Assembly: GCA_010405405.1 (NCBI GenBank)
Contig: MU004244.1
Span: 623,895 to 687,894 of the forward strand
DNA: 64,000 nucleotides
Source: Microthyrium microscopicum
Lineage: Eukaryota > Ascomycota > Dothideomycetes > Microthyriales > Microthyriaceae
Direction: 5' to 3'
Made by a program: the position numbers and the translations under genes. Within the stretch, counting starts at the first letter, position 1. Each line of letters begins with the position of its first letter. The notes beneath the pieces were generated by a model that did no database searches, had not been told where the DNA came from, and saw only the letters and a list, made by a program, of their open reading frames with translations. Shown here piece after piece: positions 45,431 to 57,439 of this stretch.

Positions 45431-48400
45431 ATGGATATGGAGCCGTCAGCGCCTGAACTACCGCGCGATCAACCCACAAATACCTTGCAAAGAACTAGCA
45501 GCGGCAGCCATAGTAATGGCGCCCATCATACTTCTTCAGCGTCCTCGCCATCTCGACCACATGCATTGTCATCCGCATCTCCAGTTCTCACTAACCTGAA
45601 AGGTCGCTCTGCTGATCCAGGTACATCAACCGGCAGTGTTGAGAGACACAGCGTATCCCTACCTTCTTCTGACCAATCGGCCTTGAAAAGTCGTTATTCT
45701 ACTGTACCTGCTTCACCTGTGCAATCTAGATCTGCTCCTATAACTACCTCTCCATCGGCCATTTCAGAACATCCTGCCAGCGATGGGGAAAAGACGCCTA
45801 CTTTGGAGCCCAATAATCGAAAAATGAATAGGACTACCCCGTTTATGCTTCCAGATCCTGCGCTACATCCACCGAGAGCTCAAGATGCAGATACAGAGTC
45901 CAATCGCTTATCTTTTTCCTCGCTTTACTCCTTAGGGTCTGCTATTGTCGGAGGCGCCAGAGGAATCTCAAGCGGTCCAAGTTCAGTTGCCGAATCAGAG
46001 CCAGAGTGTAAGTCAAATCAGCAATATCACCTGGAAGTTAAACACAATTGGTCCTTAGAGGCTCCGCAACGCATCCCATCAGTCGCGACAACGGTTAGAC
46101 AAATAAATGGCACGCTCCCATCGACGACTATCGCTGCCATAAACTTTCTTAGTGAGATCATACTCAAATGCCCAGTGCATTCGAAAGAGTGTCGATCTTT
46201 CATGATGGGACATTGACGATGGCACACGACGTAAATCATCGGTCAGAAAGAACATGCTTGTACTTGATCAAAAGCGATGGCAATCAGCGAAGTCGACGGG
46301 AGCTTGTCACTATTTGTCCAACAACTGGCTCCCTATGTTAACAAAAGAATTGCTAATTTTCTATCTAGCAAACCAAGGTTCAGCCAATGGGACGACCACG
46401 GCCCAATCGGCAATCGCTGTGACTACTTCTAGTGTGAATGGAACTTTAGGTGTATCGCCACAGAGCGTCCATTCAGTTGATCATTTACAAAACGCGAATC
46501 GTTCTTCTGTTCACTTCGCGTCCTCTTCCACCTCATTACCAAGGCCTTCTGTTCCTGGTCGCCCGGCCTCCGGGTTGACGAGATCGAGAAGCAAAACTAG
46601 AGACCGAGACCCTCGAAGAGTCAGTCGTAGTACCGCTGGGACCAATGCTAGTCCTGCAAATAGTGACCGTCCGAATACCACAGAAAAGAAGCCTGCTCCA
46701 TTTGGAATCATCGGTGTTTGTGCTCTTGACTCAAAGGCGCGCAGTAAACCTAGTAGGAATATATTGAATCGCCTTATTAGCAATGGGGAATTCGACGTTC
46801 GCATCTTTGGCGACAAAGTTATTCTCGACGAAGATGTCGAGAATTGGCCAGTTTGCGATTATCTCATTTCCTTCTTCTCTGATGGCTTTCCCCTGGAGAA
46901 AGCCATTGCTTATGAACGACTTCGAAAACCATATTGCCTGAATGACCTGGCTATGCAAACTGTTCTTTGGGATCGACGGCTCTGCCTTATGATCTTGGAC
47001 AGTTTCAATATCTCCACTCCCAGGAGGATTGAGGTGAATCGTGATGGCGGCCCTAGGCTATCATCTCCCGACTTTGCCGTTTATCTAAAGGAACGAACAG
47101 GCTTGAGACTTCCCGGAGCAGAGGATGGAACTGGAGGAGGCATCCTTGCCCCAAAGAAGGTTGAACTCTCCGATGATGGCGAAGTGCTTACGGTAGACGG
47201 AAAGCAGCTTCGCAAACCCTTTGTAGAGAAACCTGTTAGTGGTGAAGACCACAACATCCACATCTACTTTCCTCAATCCGCAGGAGGCGGTGGACGTCGC
47301 CTCTTTCGGAAGGTCAACAACAAAAGTTCTGAGCGTGATGAGACCTTGCATACACCAAGGGCAATTACTGAGCCAGGAAACAGTTATATTTACGAGCAAT
47401 TCGTTGAAGCGGCAAAGGCTGAGGACGTCAAAGCGTACACAGTAGGAACAAATTACTGTCATGCCGAGACAAGAAAATCGCCCGTCGTGGATGGCATCGT
47501 TAAGCGCAATCCCAATGGCAAAGAGCTCCGATATATCACTGAGTTGAGTAAAGACGAAAAGCTCATGGCAGCAAATGTCGTCCGCGCCTTCGGTCAAACT
47601 GTCTGTGGTTTTGATCTACTACGCTCAGATGGCAAAAGCTATGTCATTGATGTCAATGGCTTCAGTTTTGTCAAGGATAATAATGAGTATTATGATCAGT
47701 GTGCAAAGATACTACGAGAGCTCTTCATGCAGGAGAGACAGCGACTTGAGGCTAAAGTCCAAGCACTAACACAAGACTCCAAGTCCCTAGATGATGCTGA
47801 TCAAATTAAGCACAACTCTTCCCACAGGTCGATCAAGGATATTTTCAAATCACCTAGTATGTCGAAACTCACTCCTCATCATCACCACCATCATCGCCAT
47901 CAGCATAGCAAAGATGGAGGCGATGGCTTGCCGATGAGCTCACCGCCTTCTATAGAGAATGCCAATGCTGCGAACTCACAGATACCAGCTTCTCAGTTGG
48001 TTCCAGCGCCAGCCTCTACAGGTGACAACAAGAGCATAAAGTCCGATCTGACTAGTCATGCCGAAAAGTCCAGTCAACCATCTCCAATACCTCCGCCAGC
48101 ATCCAAAGCCCAGTGGCGATTGAAGGGCATGGTTGCTGTAGTACGGCACGCAGACCGAACTCCGAAGCAAAAGTTCAAGTTTACATTTCACACAAGACCG
48201 TTTGTGGATCTGCTTCGAGGCCATCAAGAAGAGGTACTACTCGTAGGAGAGGCAGCCCTACATAGCGTTCTCGAAGCCGTTAACTTGGCCATGGAGGAAG
48301 GAAAAGAAGACATGACGAAACTACAGCTTCTGAAGACTTCTCTTGTAAAGAAAGGAAGCTGGGCAGGCACCAAGGTCCAAATCAAGCCCATGTTCAGAAA

Positions 48401-50429
48401 GCGACGAGGCTCTACTGAGAATAAAGAAACTCCGAACGAGGACCCCAAAGGCCCCAAACCAGCTATTCAGAGAATGCCGAGCATCGGTCATAGAGATTCC
48501 AATCAAACGGTAACGCTTTCTCGAATCTCGGCAGCCGAGAATAATCTTGTGCTGGATAAGCTCCAGCTCATTATTAAATGGGGCGGCGAACCAACTCACT
48601 CAGCACGTTACCAAGCACAGGATCTTGGTGAAGGCATGAGAAATGATTTGCTTCTCATGAACCGGGAATGTCTGGACAATGTTTGTGTCTTTAGCAGTTC
48701 CGAGAGGCGTGTTACCACAAGCGCCCAGATATTCGCTTCGACCTTTTTGAACGACAAGAATCTTGCGCAAGACTTTATCCACGTACGAAAGGATCTTCTG
48801 GATGATTCAAATGCTGCCAAAGATGACATGGATAAGGTTAAGAAGAAGCTCAAACAACTTCTTCGAGAGGGAGACTCTGCGCCTCCCGAATTCACCTGGC
48901 CGACCGGATCTCCAGAACCTTTCCTTGTAGTTCGTCGAGTGGTAGAGCTCATGAAATTCCACCATCAAGTTATGTCCATCAATTATCAACAGCTTCAGTC
49001 CCAAGCCGCCAATTCTTTGGCCGCTGTTATGAAAGCCCATAGCAACGACTCCAATACGTCTCAAACAGCATCACCTACAGGATCTCTCACTTCGACCCAA
49101 ATGGTCTCCAATATACAGTCGAGATGGTGCAGCGGAGAGGATGCAGATCTTTTCAAGGAGCGCTGGGAAAAGCTTTTCAAAGAGTTTACCGACGCAGACA
49201 AGGTCGATCCTAGCAAGATCTCGGAGCTTTATGACACACTAAAATTCGATGCGCTCCATAATCGCCAATTTCTTGAATGGGTTTTTACACCAGACATTGA
49301 GTTGGCCGAAGCTGCTGTTAGTACAGCGACAACTCCTGACGGTAGCATGCCACCACCACCAAGAGCAGATACCACTGGTAGCAAACTATCACAGCGAGCA
49401 GCGACAATGAAGGAAGACGGTGAAAAGGTTTCAGGCAAAGATTGGAAAAACATCGCTCAGAAAATGAGTTTCCGTCGAACTTCGGAGATTGCACCGACAT
49501 TCAAGACGGTTGCACCAACTTCGGCACCATCGACGCTCAAGCCAAATCCCGTTGATCAGACACCGGAGAGCTATTTCAATCTCTATCGCAGTCCAACTTC
49601 ACAATCAAAAGTCAAAAATGATGCTCGCCTTAGCAATCTGCGCGAACTTTACACCCTCGCCAAAACTCTCTTTGATTACATCGGACCTCAAGAATACGGC
49701 ATCTCCCCCGAAGAAAAGCTCTCCATTGGTCTCCTGACCTCCCTTCCGCTCCTCAAAGAGATTGTCCATGACCTGGAAGAAATGCAAGCCTCGGACGGCG
49801 GCCAATCATTCTTCTACTTTACAAAGGAATCACACATCTACACTCTCCTCAACTGCATCATCGAAGGTGGCATCAAAACCAAGATTGAGCGCAAGAATAT
49901 CCCGGAGCTAGACTATTTGAGCCAAATCAACTTTGAGTTGTATGAAAGCGAGAACCATCTCTCAGTGAGCGACGAAGAGCAAGGCAAGGACCGCTACAAT
50001 TATAGCATTCGTATCACGCTTAGTCCTGGTTGCCATACCTTTGACCCGCTGGATTTGAGTCTGGATTCAAAGCACTGTATCGGTATCGCGCCTCGACGAA
50101 GTTTGACAAACCATGTTGATTACAAGGATGTGTTGGAGACACTAAGAGCGAAATTCCATACGTAAGTTCTTCATTACCAAATCATTGGCCACACACCATC
50201 TAACAAACTTAGTGTCAAATTGCCAAAGTCATTCGTGGCTATCAATCTTTCTGAGATTTCACCCCAGCTCTTCGGGCCTGTTAGAAAAAGTAGTACTGCT
50301 TCTAGCATACCTGCGGACGAGCTGGAAACCCCAACGATCGAGAACACTGAAGTCGGCGAAGAGTCTTCAGCAGACAAGCCACTCCATGAAGGAGATAAGG
50401 CAGAAGAGAAGGCCACTACTACTACATGA
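45431..50429 (+). CDS. vip1: Inositol hexakisphosphate/diphosphoinositol-pentakisphosphate kinase (Vip1/Asp1, PPIP5K)
   Basis: Makes and turns over 1-pyrophosphorylated inositol phosphates that signal phosphate status and shape the cytoskeleton. Exons join(45431..46007,46369..50161,50213..50429) give about 1528 aa. A long Ser/Pro-rich N-tail (MDMEPSAPELPRDQP) precedes the ATP-grasp kinase: FGIIGVCALDSKARSKPSRN, VCDYLISFFSDGFPLEKAIA, RKPYCLNDL, and SYVIDVNGFSFVKDNNEYYD with catalytic metal ligands. A His-rich linker (LTPHHHHHHRHQHSKDGG) follows. The histidine-acid-phosphatase-like domain starts VVRHADRTPKQKFKF (RHADRTP replaces RHGxRxP) and continues to SGKSG-poor, family-typical SEIYDTLK-like sequence and SIRITLSPGC. 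The first intron is 361 nt and contains several CGATGG-type repeats; the last intron is a normal 51 nt. Confidence 0.95.
46008..46368 (+). repeat. Long vip1 intron with CGATGG-family repeats
   Basis: At 361 nt it is the longest intron in the window. It holds ATCCCATCAGTCGCGAC, AAATGGCACGCTCCCATCGA then CGACTATCGCTGCC (about 46104-46140), and AAAGCGATGGCAATCAGCGA. ATGGCACGCTCCCATCGA is shared exactly, in inverted orientation, with the DUF676 intron. Confidence 0.7.
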
Positions 50430-50953
50430 GATGTTTTGCATTGGGTAGGAAGCACTGTTTGAAAAATAGAAGGTGTTTAAGGACTTAGACTGCCGCTTTA
50501 GAATTGCATATATGATATTGCCAGGCAATAGATTCATTCATCGCTATTCATGTCATTCCAGATCATTGCCCACAAATGCTTGAATCCCATTGATTTGGAT
50601 GGCCACCAACAAATTCACTCAGTAGCGATGAGTTAATTAAAATAGGAGGCGTTCGGCATAGGAAAAATTATCGAGGATGCTGAAAAATAAGATTTTCATA
50701 AGTAAAATGTATTGTGGTGTCTGTTAGTCAGTCGACGTTGATGGGAGGAGATTGTGTTTGCCCTGAGTTGAGATCCCACTCATTCCGGCGTTCAAGCATA
50801 TGATGCCTGGTAAGAAACATGTTTTTGTGTTACAAGCGAGAGATTTGATTTGTTATATGTGTATCCTGAACTATAGACAAGACTACATTACTCTACCAAG
50901 GGAGAGCCCAATTTCCAACAGTAAAAGTACAAAGCGAAGGAACTATAGCGTCT
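50430..50953. other. Convergent 3' spacer of vip1 and the carboxypeptidase gene
   Basis: No gene seen. Around 50575-50635, CTTGAATCCCATTGATTTGG then ATGGCCACCAACAAATTCAC looks like a weak CGATGG-family copy. Confidence 0.4.
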
Positions 50954-52643
50954 CTACTTCTTCTCTGTCCACTCTCCAGACAACCATCTGTTGAGCATGC
51001 TCAAGCTGGCCTTTGGCTGGTCATATGGGACCATGTGGCCAGCAGCGTGAATTTGGATAAAGGTGAAGTTGCCAGAGGTCTTGACGGCGCCGACCTTGTC
51101 GCCGTCAACCTTGAGGTCTTTCATTGAGGCGCTTTGGTAGTTGGCTTGACCTGGCCATTCAAGTGCTTCGGTCCAGCCCTTGTTTCCGAGCCAGTTGCAG
51201 ATGAAATCAGCATCACCCTGTTGTATGTTAGTGTATGTTCTAGCGGGATGGAGAAAAATTGAAACTTACAGCATAGACGAGGACTGGGATCTCCTTGAGA
51301 AGATCTGGGACCATGCGATGGAATGGCTTCATCCAATCTCCTTGGAATAAAAAGTTCCGGTTGATATCCATGTTGCAGCTGTCGTAGTTTGATACTTCAG
51401 CACCAAGGGCCTTCTTGACATTGTCCTGGTTGAGATAGCTTGCGATCCGGTCTAGCTCTTCGTAGCAGAGGTTGCTTCCCTCACAATCCTTGCGGACGTC
51501 GTATGGGTTGCGGCCAGTACGTTGGTAGGCACCAATCATGGCATTGTTGCAGTAGATTGAGGCGGGTACGCAAGACCATACACTCTCAGATGCGTAGCAG
51601 CTCTCAATGAGTGATTGGCAGCGAGGCAAAGCGTTGTCCATGGATTGACACTCGGTCTCGTCCAAAACAGCGGGCCAACCACCATCACCACAGGCCATTG
51701 GTCGGTAGTACTCGTATTGAGTGAGGCCGTCAGTCAAACCGTTACCGATGGCGACGGACTGGAGATTGATGTTGCGCTTCTTGTGAGACAAGATCTCGTG
51801 GGCAAAGACTGGAATGTAATGACCGGCATATGATTCGCCGGTGATGTGGAAGGTTTGGTTGGCATATTCGGGGAATTGCTTGAAGAAGAGAGTGAGAAGA
51901 GCATAAACGTCTTGTCCGGCAGCGACTGTGTTGCTGACTGGGCTGTCGCTATAAGAATAGCCAACGTTTACCGGCTGATCCAAGAAGATGACGGAAGCAT
52001 TGGCGTTCCATGAATACTCATTGTATTTGACCTTGATGTTCTTATCGATTGACGAAGGGCCGAGTTCCATGAAGAGGCCGGTGAGCGAAGAGCAGCCTGG
52101 ACCACCGTTGAGCCAAAGAACGACGGGATCATTCTTGGGGTCATTTCGGGATTCGAAGAACCAGTAAAACAGATGCTTATCGCTCTCATCATCGTCGAGA
52201 TAACCAGAGTATTGTTTAACCTTGTCAACACCGAGCGACTTGGGGTCGACCTTTTTGGTTCGGAGTGAGTATGGGCTTAAATGTCCGTCAATTGCCCGTT
52301 CCTTCTCTCCCTTGTCGTTTGTGATCCAGACGCTCTGGATATCTTCACCCTTGGTATTAAAGTCCCACTCGCTGGCAGGCTTTCGGTCGTGCTTCTTTGG
52401 GAGAGAAAAGAAGTTGGCAGCTTCGAATGCTGCAGGATATATAGCTGCGACCTCATCCCAGGTTTTCTGGGCCTCTGCAGACATGCCTTTAAGAGCATGT
52501 TGAAGGTCGTGAAGGGGCTTTTGGAACATGCCCGAGTTTGAGATCTTGTTCTTGAAGTTGTCGAATGAGCCCAATGGCTGCTGCATAGGGGCTACAGCGG
52601 CCGAGGCAGCTCCCACGATGGGGAGTACTGAGGTGATTCTCAT
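50954..52643 (-). CDS. cpyA: Vacuolar carboxypeptidase Y (serine carboxypeptidase, S10)
   Basis: A broad-specificity vacuolar exopeptidase made as a preproenzyme. Exons complement(join(50954..51217,51270..52643)) give 545 aa, close to Aspergillus and yeast CPY. A signal peptide ([19 protein letters not shown]) is followed by a propeptide of about 120 residues ([17 protein letters not shown]). The mature catalytic domain has [40 protein letters not shown] with the nucleophilic Ser, [19 protein letters not shown] with Asp, and [19 protein letters not shown] with His. Several Cys ([29 protein letters not shown]) match the disulfide set. The single 52-nt intron interrupts the codon run just before GDADF. 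Assignment is certain at family level; the symbol follows Aspergillus usage. Confidence 0.95.
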
Positions 52644-53464
52644 GATGAAGACCGATGACGCTGGGAGCTAGGCAGCTATGAGAGCGGCGCTTAAGCTTCG
52701 CGGCGGGGTTCCGGGTAGGTATTATAGAAATAGACTAGAGAAAGGAGATTGTATGGGTGAAATGTAAAGATATGTGACAAAACAAAAGGATGGCAGAAGT
52801 CACAAAGAGTTGAAGAGTGTATAAGATGAAGATGAATGGAGCGAGGAGGAGGTGTTTCGATGATAACAGGCGGTGGTCAAGTGGTGGGCGGAGCTTCCCT
52901 GCCACGCAAACGCAAGGCGTGGCGAATGGAGCAGGAGCCTGGAAACCTTGGCACTGTTACAGCATCAAGGTGGTCAACTCCCATCGGCATGTCTAAGCTT
53001 GACTGGATATTTGATGGAGTGCTTTTAATTCCATCGAGTGCTTTAAATTCCATCGAGTGCTTTATTTACCATCAATTACGCTGGGCATTAAAGCATATAT
53101 CCTTCACAAATAGCGAGTTGATGGTTGACCTGCGATGCTTCAATTCAAATCGGGCAGTTGCGACTCGTACCCTTGGAAGACACTAACCCAAGAAAGGAAT
53201 GGTGGCATCGTTGGCACGGCAGCCACGACAGAAGCAGAGCCCCTCCAGTCGTGCTTGCTACTTTTCTGCCCCTCTATCAAAATGTTGGTCATACTTAGAA
53301 TCACAGCCAGAGTTTAAAGCGTGTTGTATGCACCTCCATGATCGGGCTCATTTCAGGTTCAAATAAAAGTACTACTTAAAGCGCCGTAAATTCCTCTCCC
53401 AGATTACTTCCACAAACCTTTTCCAACAACCACATTCTATCAAAACCGTTAGAAATCATCCAAG
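52644..53464. promoter_or_regulatory. Divergent promoter of the carboxypeptidase and SBDS genes, with repeats
   Basis: About 820 bases without a gene. At 53028-53066, ATTCCATCGAGTGCTTTAA is present twice in tandem (TTAATTCCATCGAGTGCTTT, then AAATTCCATCGAGTGCTTTA), followed by TTTACCATCAATTACGCTGG. This is another site of the CG-ATGG family. The carboxypeptidase side (52650-52850) is purine-rich on the plus strand. Confidence 0.5.
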
Positions 53465-54459
53465 ATGCCTACAGGCATATACCAACCCTCTAACCAGATC
53501 AAGTTGACAAATGTCTCTCTTGTACGCATGAAGAAAGGTTAATCGTCCTTAGCTCATTCATTGATCTCTTTTCTAATATATATCTAGGCAAGAAACGTTT
53601 CGAAATTGCCTGCTACAAAAACAAAGTCCTCGAGTACCGCAACGGTGCCGAAAAAGATCTCGACAATGTCCTCCAAATCCCCAACGTATTTCTCAACGTC
53701 TCCAAAGGCCAAGTCGCCTCCCACGATGATCTCGCCAAAGCCTTTGGCAAAGACGACAAGGGCAAACCCATGACCTCCGACGCCATCATCCTCGAAATCC
53801 TCAACAAGGGCGAACTACAAGTCGGCGACAAGGAACGCCAGGCGGAACTTGATAGAGTGCATAATGAGGTTATCGATATTGTCGCGGGCAAGTTGGTGGA
53901 TCCGAAGAGTAAGCGGGTGTATACGACGGGCATGATTGACAAGGCGTTGGATCAACTTAGTCAGACTTCGCATCAGATTCAGCAGAGTAATAATAGTGAG
54001 GCTGCTGCGACGCCGCCGACGGGTGATGGTGCGGAGGCGAAGCCGAAGAAGAATCTGCCCGTGTGGACGGGTGTGGTTACGACGAAGAGTGCGAAGAGTC
54101 AGGCGCTGGATGCGATGAAGGCATTGATTGCGCATCAGCCTATTCCAGTGGCGCGAGCACGTATGAGGTTAAGGATAACGTGTCCGGCGAATCTACTTAA
54201 GCAGGCAGCGAAGACAGCGCCAAAAGCTGGCGCGGAGGACGATGATGCAGAAACAAAGGCCACGGGTACGGTCAAGGATCGCATATTGAGTTATGTTGAG
54301 CAGGTGGAGTCGCAGGATGTTAGCGGAAGCGATTGGGAGGTCATTGGCTTTGTGGAGCCGGGCGCTTTCAAGCAACTCACCGAGTTCATTGGTGGTCATA
54401 CAAAAGGAAAGGCTAGAGCGGAAGTGTTGGATATGGCTGTGGTTCATGAAGGCGAGTAG
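53465..54459 (+). CDS. sdo1: Ribosome maturation protein SBDS (Sdo1)
   Basis: Releases the anti-association factor eIF6/Tif6 from nascent 60S subunits together with the EF-2-like GTPase Efl1. Exons join(53465..53537,53588..54459) give 314 aa. The N-terminal FYSH domain is clear (MPTGIYQPSNQIKLTNVSLV, KKRFEIACYKNKVLEYRNGA, LDNVLQIPNVFLNVSKGQVA). The central helical domain has ILNKGELQVGDKERQAELD then KSKRVYTTGMIDKALDQL. The C-terminal ferredoxin-like domain follows (SALDAMKALIAHQ-type region, MRLRITCP). The protein is about 60 aa longer than yeast Sdo1 because of Ala/Lys/Gly-rich inserts (SNNSEAAATPPTGDGAEAKP, KTAPKAGAEDDDAETKATG), common in filamentous fungi. The C-terminus ends in EVLDMAVVHEGE. 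Confidence 0.95.
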
Positions 54460-54829
54460 TCGTCTATTAGCTGTCAAATTGAAGTAGCTTTGAACCCTTC
54501 AAAATGTGTCCAACTGGCATTCAACGAGGAGGAAAATCTACCGCATATAGATTACCACGCAAAGATATCCATGAGTTGTCTTGCCATCGTCCGTTGCCTA
54601 TTAAAGAGGAACGTTAAAAATGGTTAGACATTTGCCACCTGCACCATCTTTGTAGAAATCCAGGATATTGTTCAGATGATTGTTTGATTGGAGTTTGACA
54701 TGGAGACCTTTTTGGTCATTTGATTTTTCTACCGCACAAACAAGCCGTATGCACCGATAATGCCTTGACAGAAATAACCACAGCAAGACACGAACAACCC
54801 GCACGCCCAAGAATCCAGAACAGTCCCGT
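54460..54829. other. Convergent 3' spacer of sdo1 and rps18
   Basis: 370 bases; no gene supported. The two genes converge here. Confidence 0.5.
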
Positions 54830-55411
54830 TTAACCCTTCTTCTTGGACACACCGACGGTGCGACCACGACGTCCAGTAGTCTTGGTATGTTGACCACGTA
54901 CACGCAGGCCCCAGTAGTGTCGTAGACCACGATGAGCGCGAATCTTCTTTAGGCGCTCCAAATCGTCACGAAGCTTCGAGTCGACTTGATTGGCGAGCAC
55001 TTGGTAGTCCTTGCCGTCAACAATGTCTCGTTGACGATTGAGGAACCAGCCGGGAATTTTGTATTGGGTAGGGTTTTGGATGATTGTGACGATGCGCTCG
55101 AGTTCTTCAGAGGTGAGGTCTCCGGCGCTGTTGGAGAGAATTTGTTAGTCCCATTGCCATTTCTTTAATTTCCTATGCAATTGCGTACCGCTTGTTGAGA
55201 TCGACATCTGCCTTTTTGCAGACCAGGTTGGAATAACGACGACCGACACCCTTGATTTTGGTCAAGGCGTACATGACCTTTTGCTTGCCGTCGACATTGG
55301 TGTTGAGGAGACGAAGCTGGTGGGATTAGATTTGGTCTGCTTCGATTGGTGAAATATCCGGATACTTACAATGAACTGGAAGTTCGACTTCTCTCCAGAG
55401 ACGAGCGACAT
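54830..55411 (-). CDS. rps18: 40S ribosomal protein S18 (uS13)
   Basis: Binds the head of the small subunit near the subunit interface and P-site tRNA. Exons complement(join(54830..55127,55189..55316,55370..55411)) give 155 aa, the usual length. The sequence is unmistakable: [80 protein letters not shown], then [20 protein letters not shown] and [16 protein letters not shown]. The first coding exon has only 14 codons, and intron positions are like those of other Pezizomycotina RP genes. The basic tail, which contacts rRNA and tRNA, is intact. Confidence 0.98.
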
Positions 55412-55837
55412 ATTGGCGATTTGTTGATGGATATCTCTTGACAGTCTGATGCTCGACTTGTAGATGAATTGGTTGAGTGGGCTTCAAAGGTGGGTTAGCG
55501 CTACGGAAAAACTGCCGGACCGGAATTCGACCAACAGCTCTTGGCATTGCTGACATAACCACTTGGTGACCTTTTAGGCAGGTTTAACCGACTATCAACA
55601 TCCTCACTTCTTACTTTGATATTGGAGCCTCATTTTCTCACATGTAGGATTGCTGATACGTGACGTTAGATCATAGCTCTTACCTATTCCTAAAGAGGTA
55701 GGGCTAGGGTCAGATAGATATTCCATCCCCTTCAGGGATCGGAAGCTAGATAGCTTCCTTAATCCATCATCTTACTTACTACGACTTCGTCTTCATTACA
55801 TGCTCCCTCTTCAATTGCGAGGAAGAAAACTGAAATA
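55412..55837. promoter_or_regulatory. Divergent promoter of rps18 and the TRAPPC12 gene
   Basis: 426 bases between the two start codons, with no supported gene. Two near-identical short words (GATAGATATTCC and CTAGATAGCTTCC) and an AGGGATCGG/CCTAAAG segment are seen, but no known ribosomal-protein promoter box could be assigned with confidence. Confidence 0.4.
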
Positions 55838-57249
55838 ATGGCCAGCCATTTACAACCGCCGCCAGTCTCGAAAAACGCAAGAGGCCATGTGCGCGTCACC
55901 TCCGAGGACAGAAGGCGGAGTATGTCCTTCTATCTACATTGGCACCAACCGTCCTGACGACAAACACAGTCACTGCTCTTAGAAGAAGCACCAAAGGCCC
56001 TCTGGACGAAGTAGACGAGTGTGTTCTGAGCTCTTAGCACACGACATCAATTTCTAACCTCATATGTAGCCCACTATCAATAGCCTCGCCAACCTCCCCC
56101 GAACTCCTCTCCCCAGAAACATACAAAACTCAATCCCTAAGCCCACGAGCCTCACTCTCCCTTGACGTCCCCAAAGATTTCACTTTCCTCCTTGAACCCG
56201 CAAACTTCACTCCGCTCTCAACTCCTCTCCTCAAGCACGCATTATCAGACTCCACTTCCTCCCTATCTCTCTCAGACCTCCTAGCGACAGGCCGTTTCCA
56301 CACCGCCGCCGTTCGCGCTGCTAGCGACCTCTCGGCTCTCCCACCCACCGCCGATGCTGCCACAATCCTACCGTTGTGGTACGTCCGTCTAGCCTCCCTG
56401 ACTCTCATCCACGAAACCACCATTGCAGCCCAAGAGTCCAAGATCCTAGGCGACCTCTCCTCGCCTTTCTACCGTCTGCCACCCATCGAGGATGGACCAG
56501 GCGAGCATATAGTCCCATGGGGACTGCGCGTGCTTGCTGTTAGACTGCAGGCGCTTGGCTTCGGTGAGCCACGGCGTGGTCTCATGGCATACTACCTACT
56601 CGCTTCTGATGCGCGCGAAGCGGCCGCGCGCGCACGTGCGTCTCAGCGCCAGGCAGAGATGCGGCTGTGGCAGACAAGGTTGCGTGAGCTGGGTGTGTTG
56701 GTGGCGAGTGCGCTGGTCGAGATGGGTGAAGGGCAAGCTGCGGCAAGACATTTGAGGAGTCTCAAGGGACGCGGAAGGGAGGAAGTGGGGATGGAGATTT
56801 TGACATGGTTGCGGATGGGAGATCTGAGTGCTGCGGCGGCGTGCTTGGCGGACTGGGAAAACTCGAGCGAAGGTGAAGACAAGGTTGATGAGGATGGGTT
56901 TGTGAGCAAGGTGTTGAAGGCGCTGATAGCGACATGTGAGGGCGAGTATGCGGCCGTGGTCAAGGATTGGCAGGCGTTACATGATGAGTATCCGGATGAT
57001 GTGATGATTTTGCAGAATTTGGCGGTCTGCCAGATGTATACGTGTGAGATGGAGAAGAGTCGCGATGCATTTGAGAAAATCATAGCGGATGATACAGCTG
57101 CGGTGTTTCCTTCGCTACTATTCAATATGGCCAGTTTGTACGAGCTGAGCTCCGAGAACGCGCAAATGTTGAAGACGGAGCTGGCAAGTCGTATATCGGC
57201 ATCTGGACCATCAGGTGAGGAACGGACGAAGATCGAGTTGAAACTTTAA
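55838..57249 (+). CDS. TRAPP complex subunit 12 homologue, TPR protein
   Basis: A subunit of the TRAPP III-type tethering complex, acting in ER-Golgi traffic and autophagy in other fungi and animals. Exons join(55838..55919,55970..56018,56070..57249) give 436 aa, with introns of 50 and 51 nt. A disordered N-tail (MASHLQPPPVSKNARGHVRV) leads into the family region (KHALSDSTSSLSLSDLLATG, RFHTAAVRAASDL, LWYVRLASLTLIHETTIAAQ). A TPR solenoid follows (VPWGLRVLAVRLQALGFGEP, VLVASALVEMGEGQAAARHL, EILTWLRMGDLSAAAACLAD, ILQNLAVCQMYTCEMEKSRD, SLLFNMASLYELSSENAQ). No enzyme motif. Base composition shifts to higher GC within the TPR part. I regard TRAPPC12 as the best match; another TPR trafficking protein is the alternative. 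Confidence 0.85.
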
Positions 57250-57439
57250 CGAGCACCTTTAGCGGACATATTAGACTGATGTCAGTAATGTATTGGTACA
57301 TAATCCAACGGCTTGTTCTCAAGGCAATGCAAAGCCATGCCCACGTATGCTAGCTATACTACAAATGGAGACAAAATGGTCTCGTCAAATCTATGAACGT
57401 CGTTAATCATAGCTTGAACAATGCAAGGAGAGTCCGACC

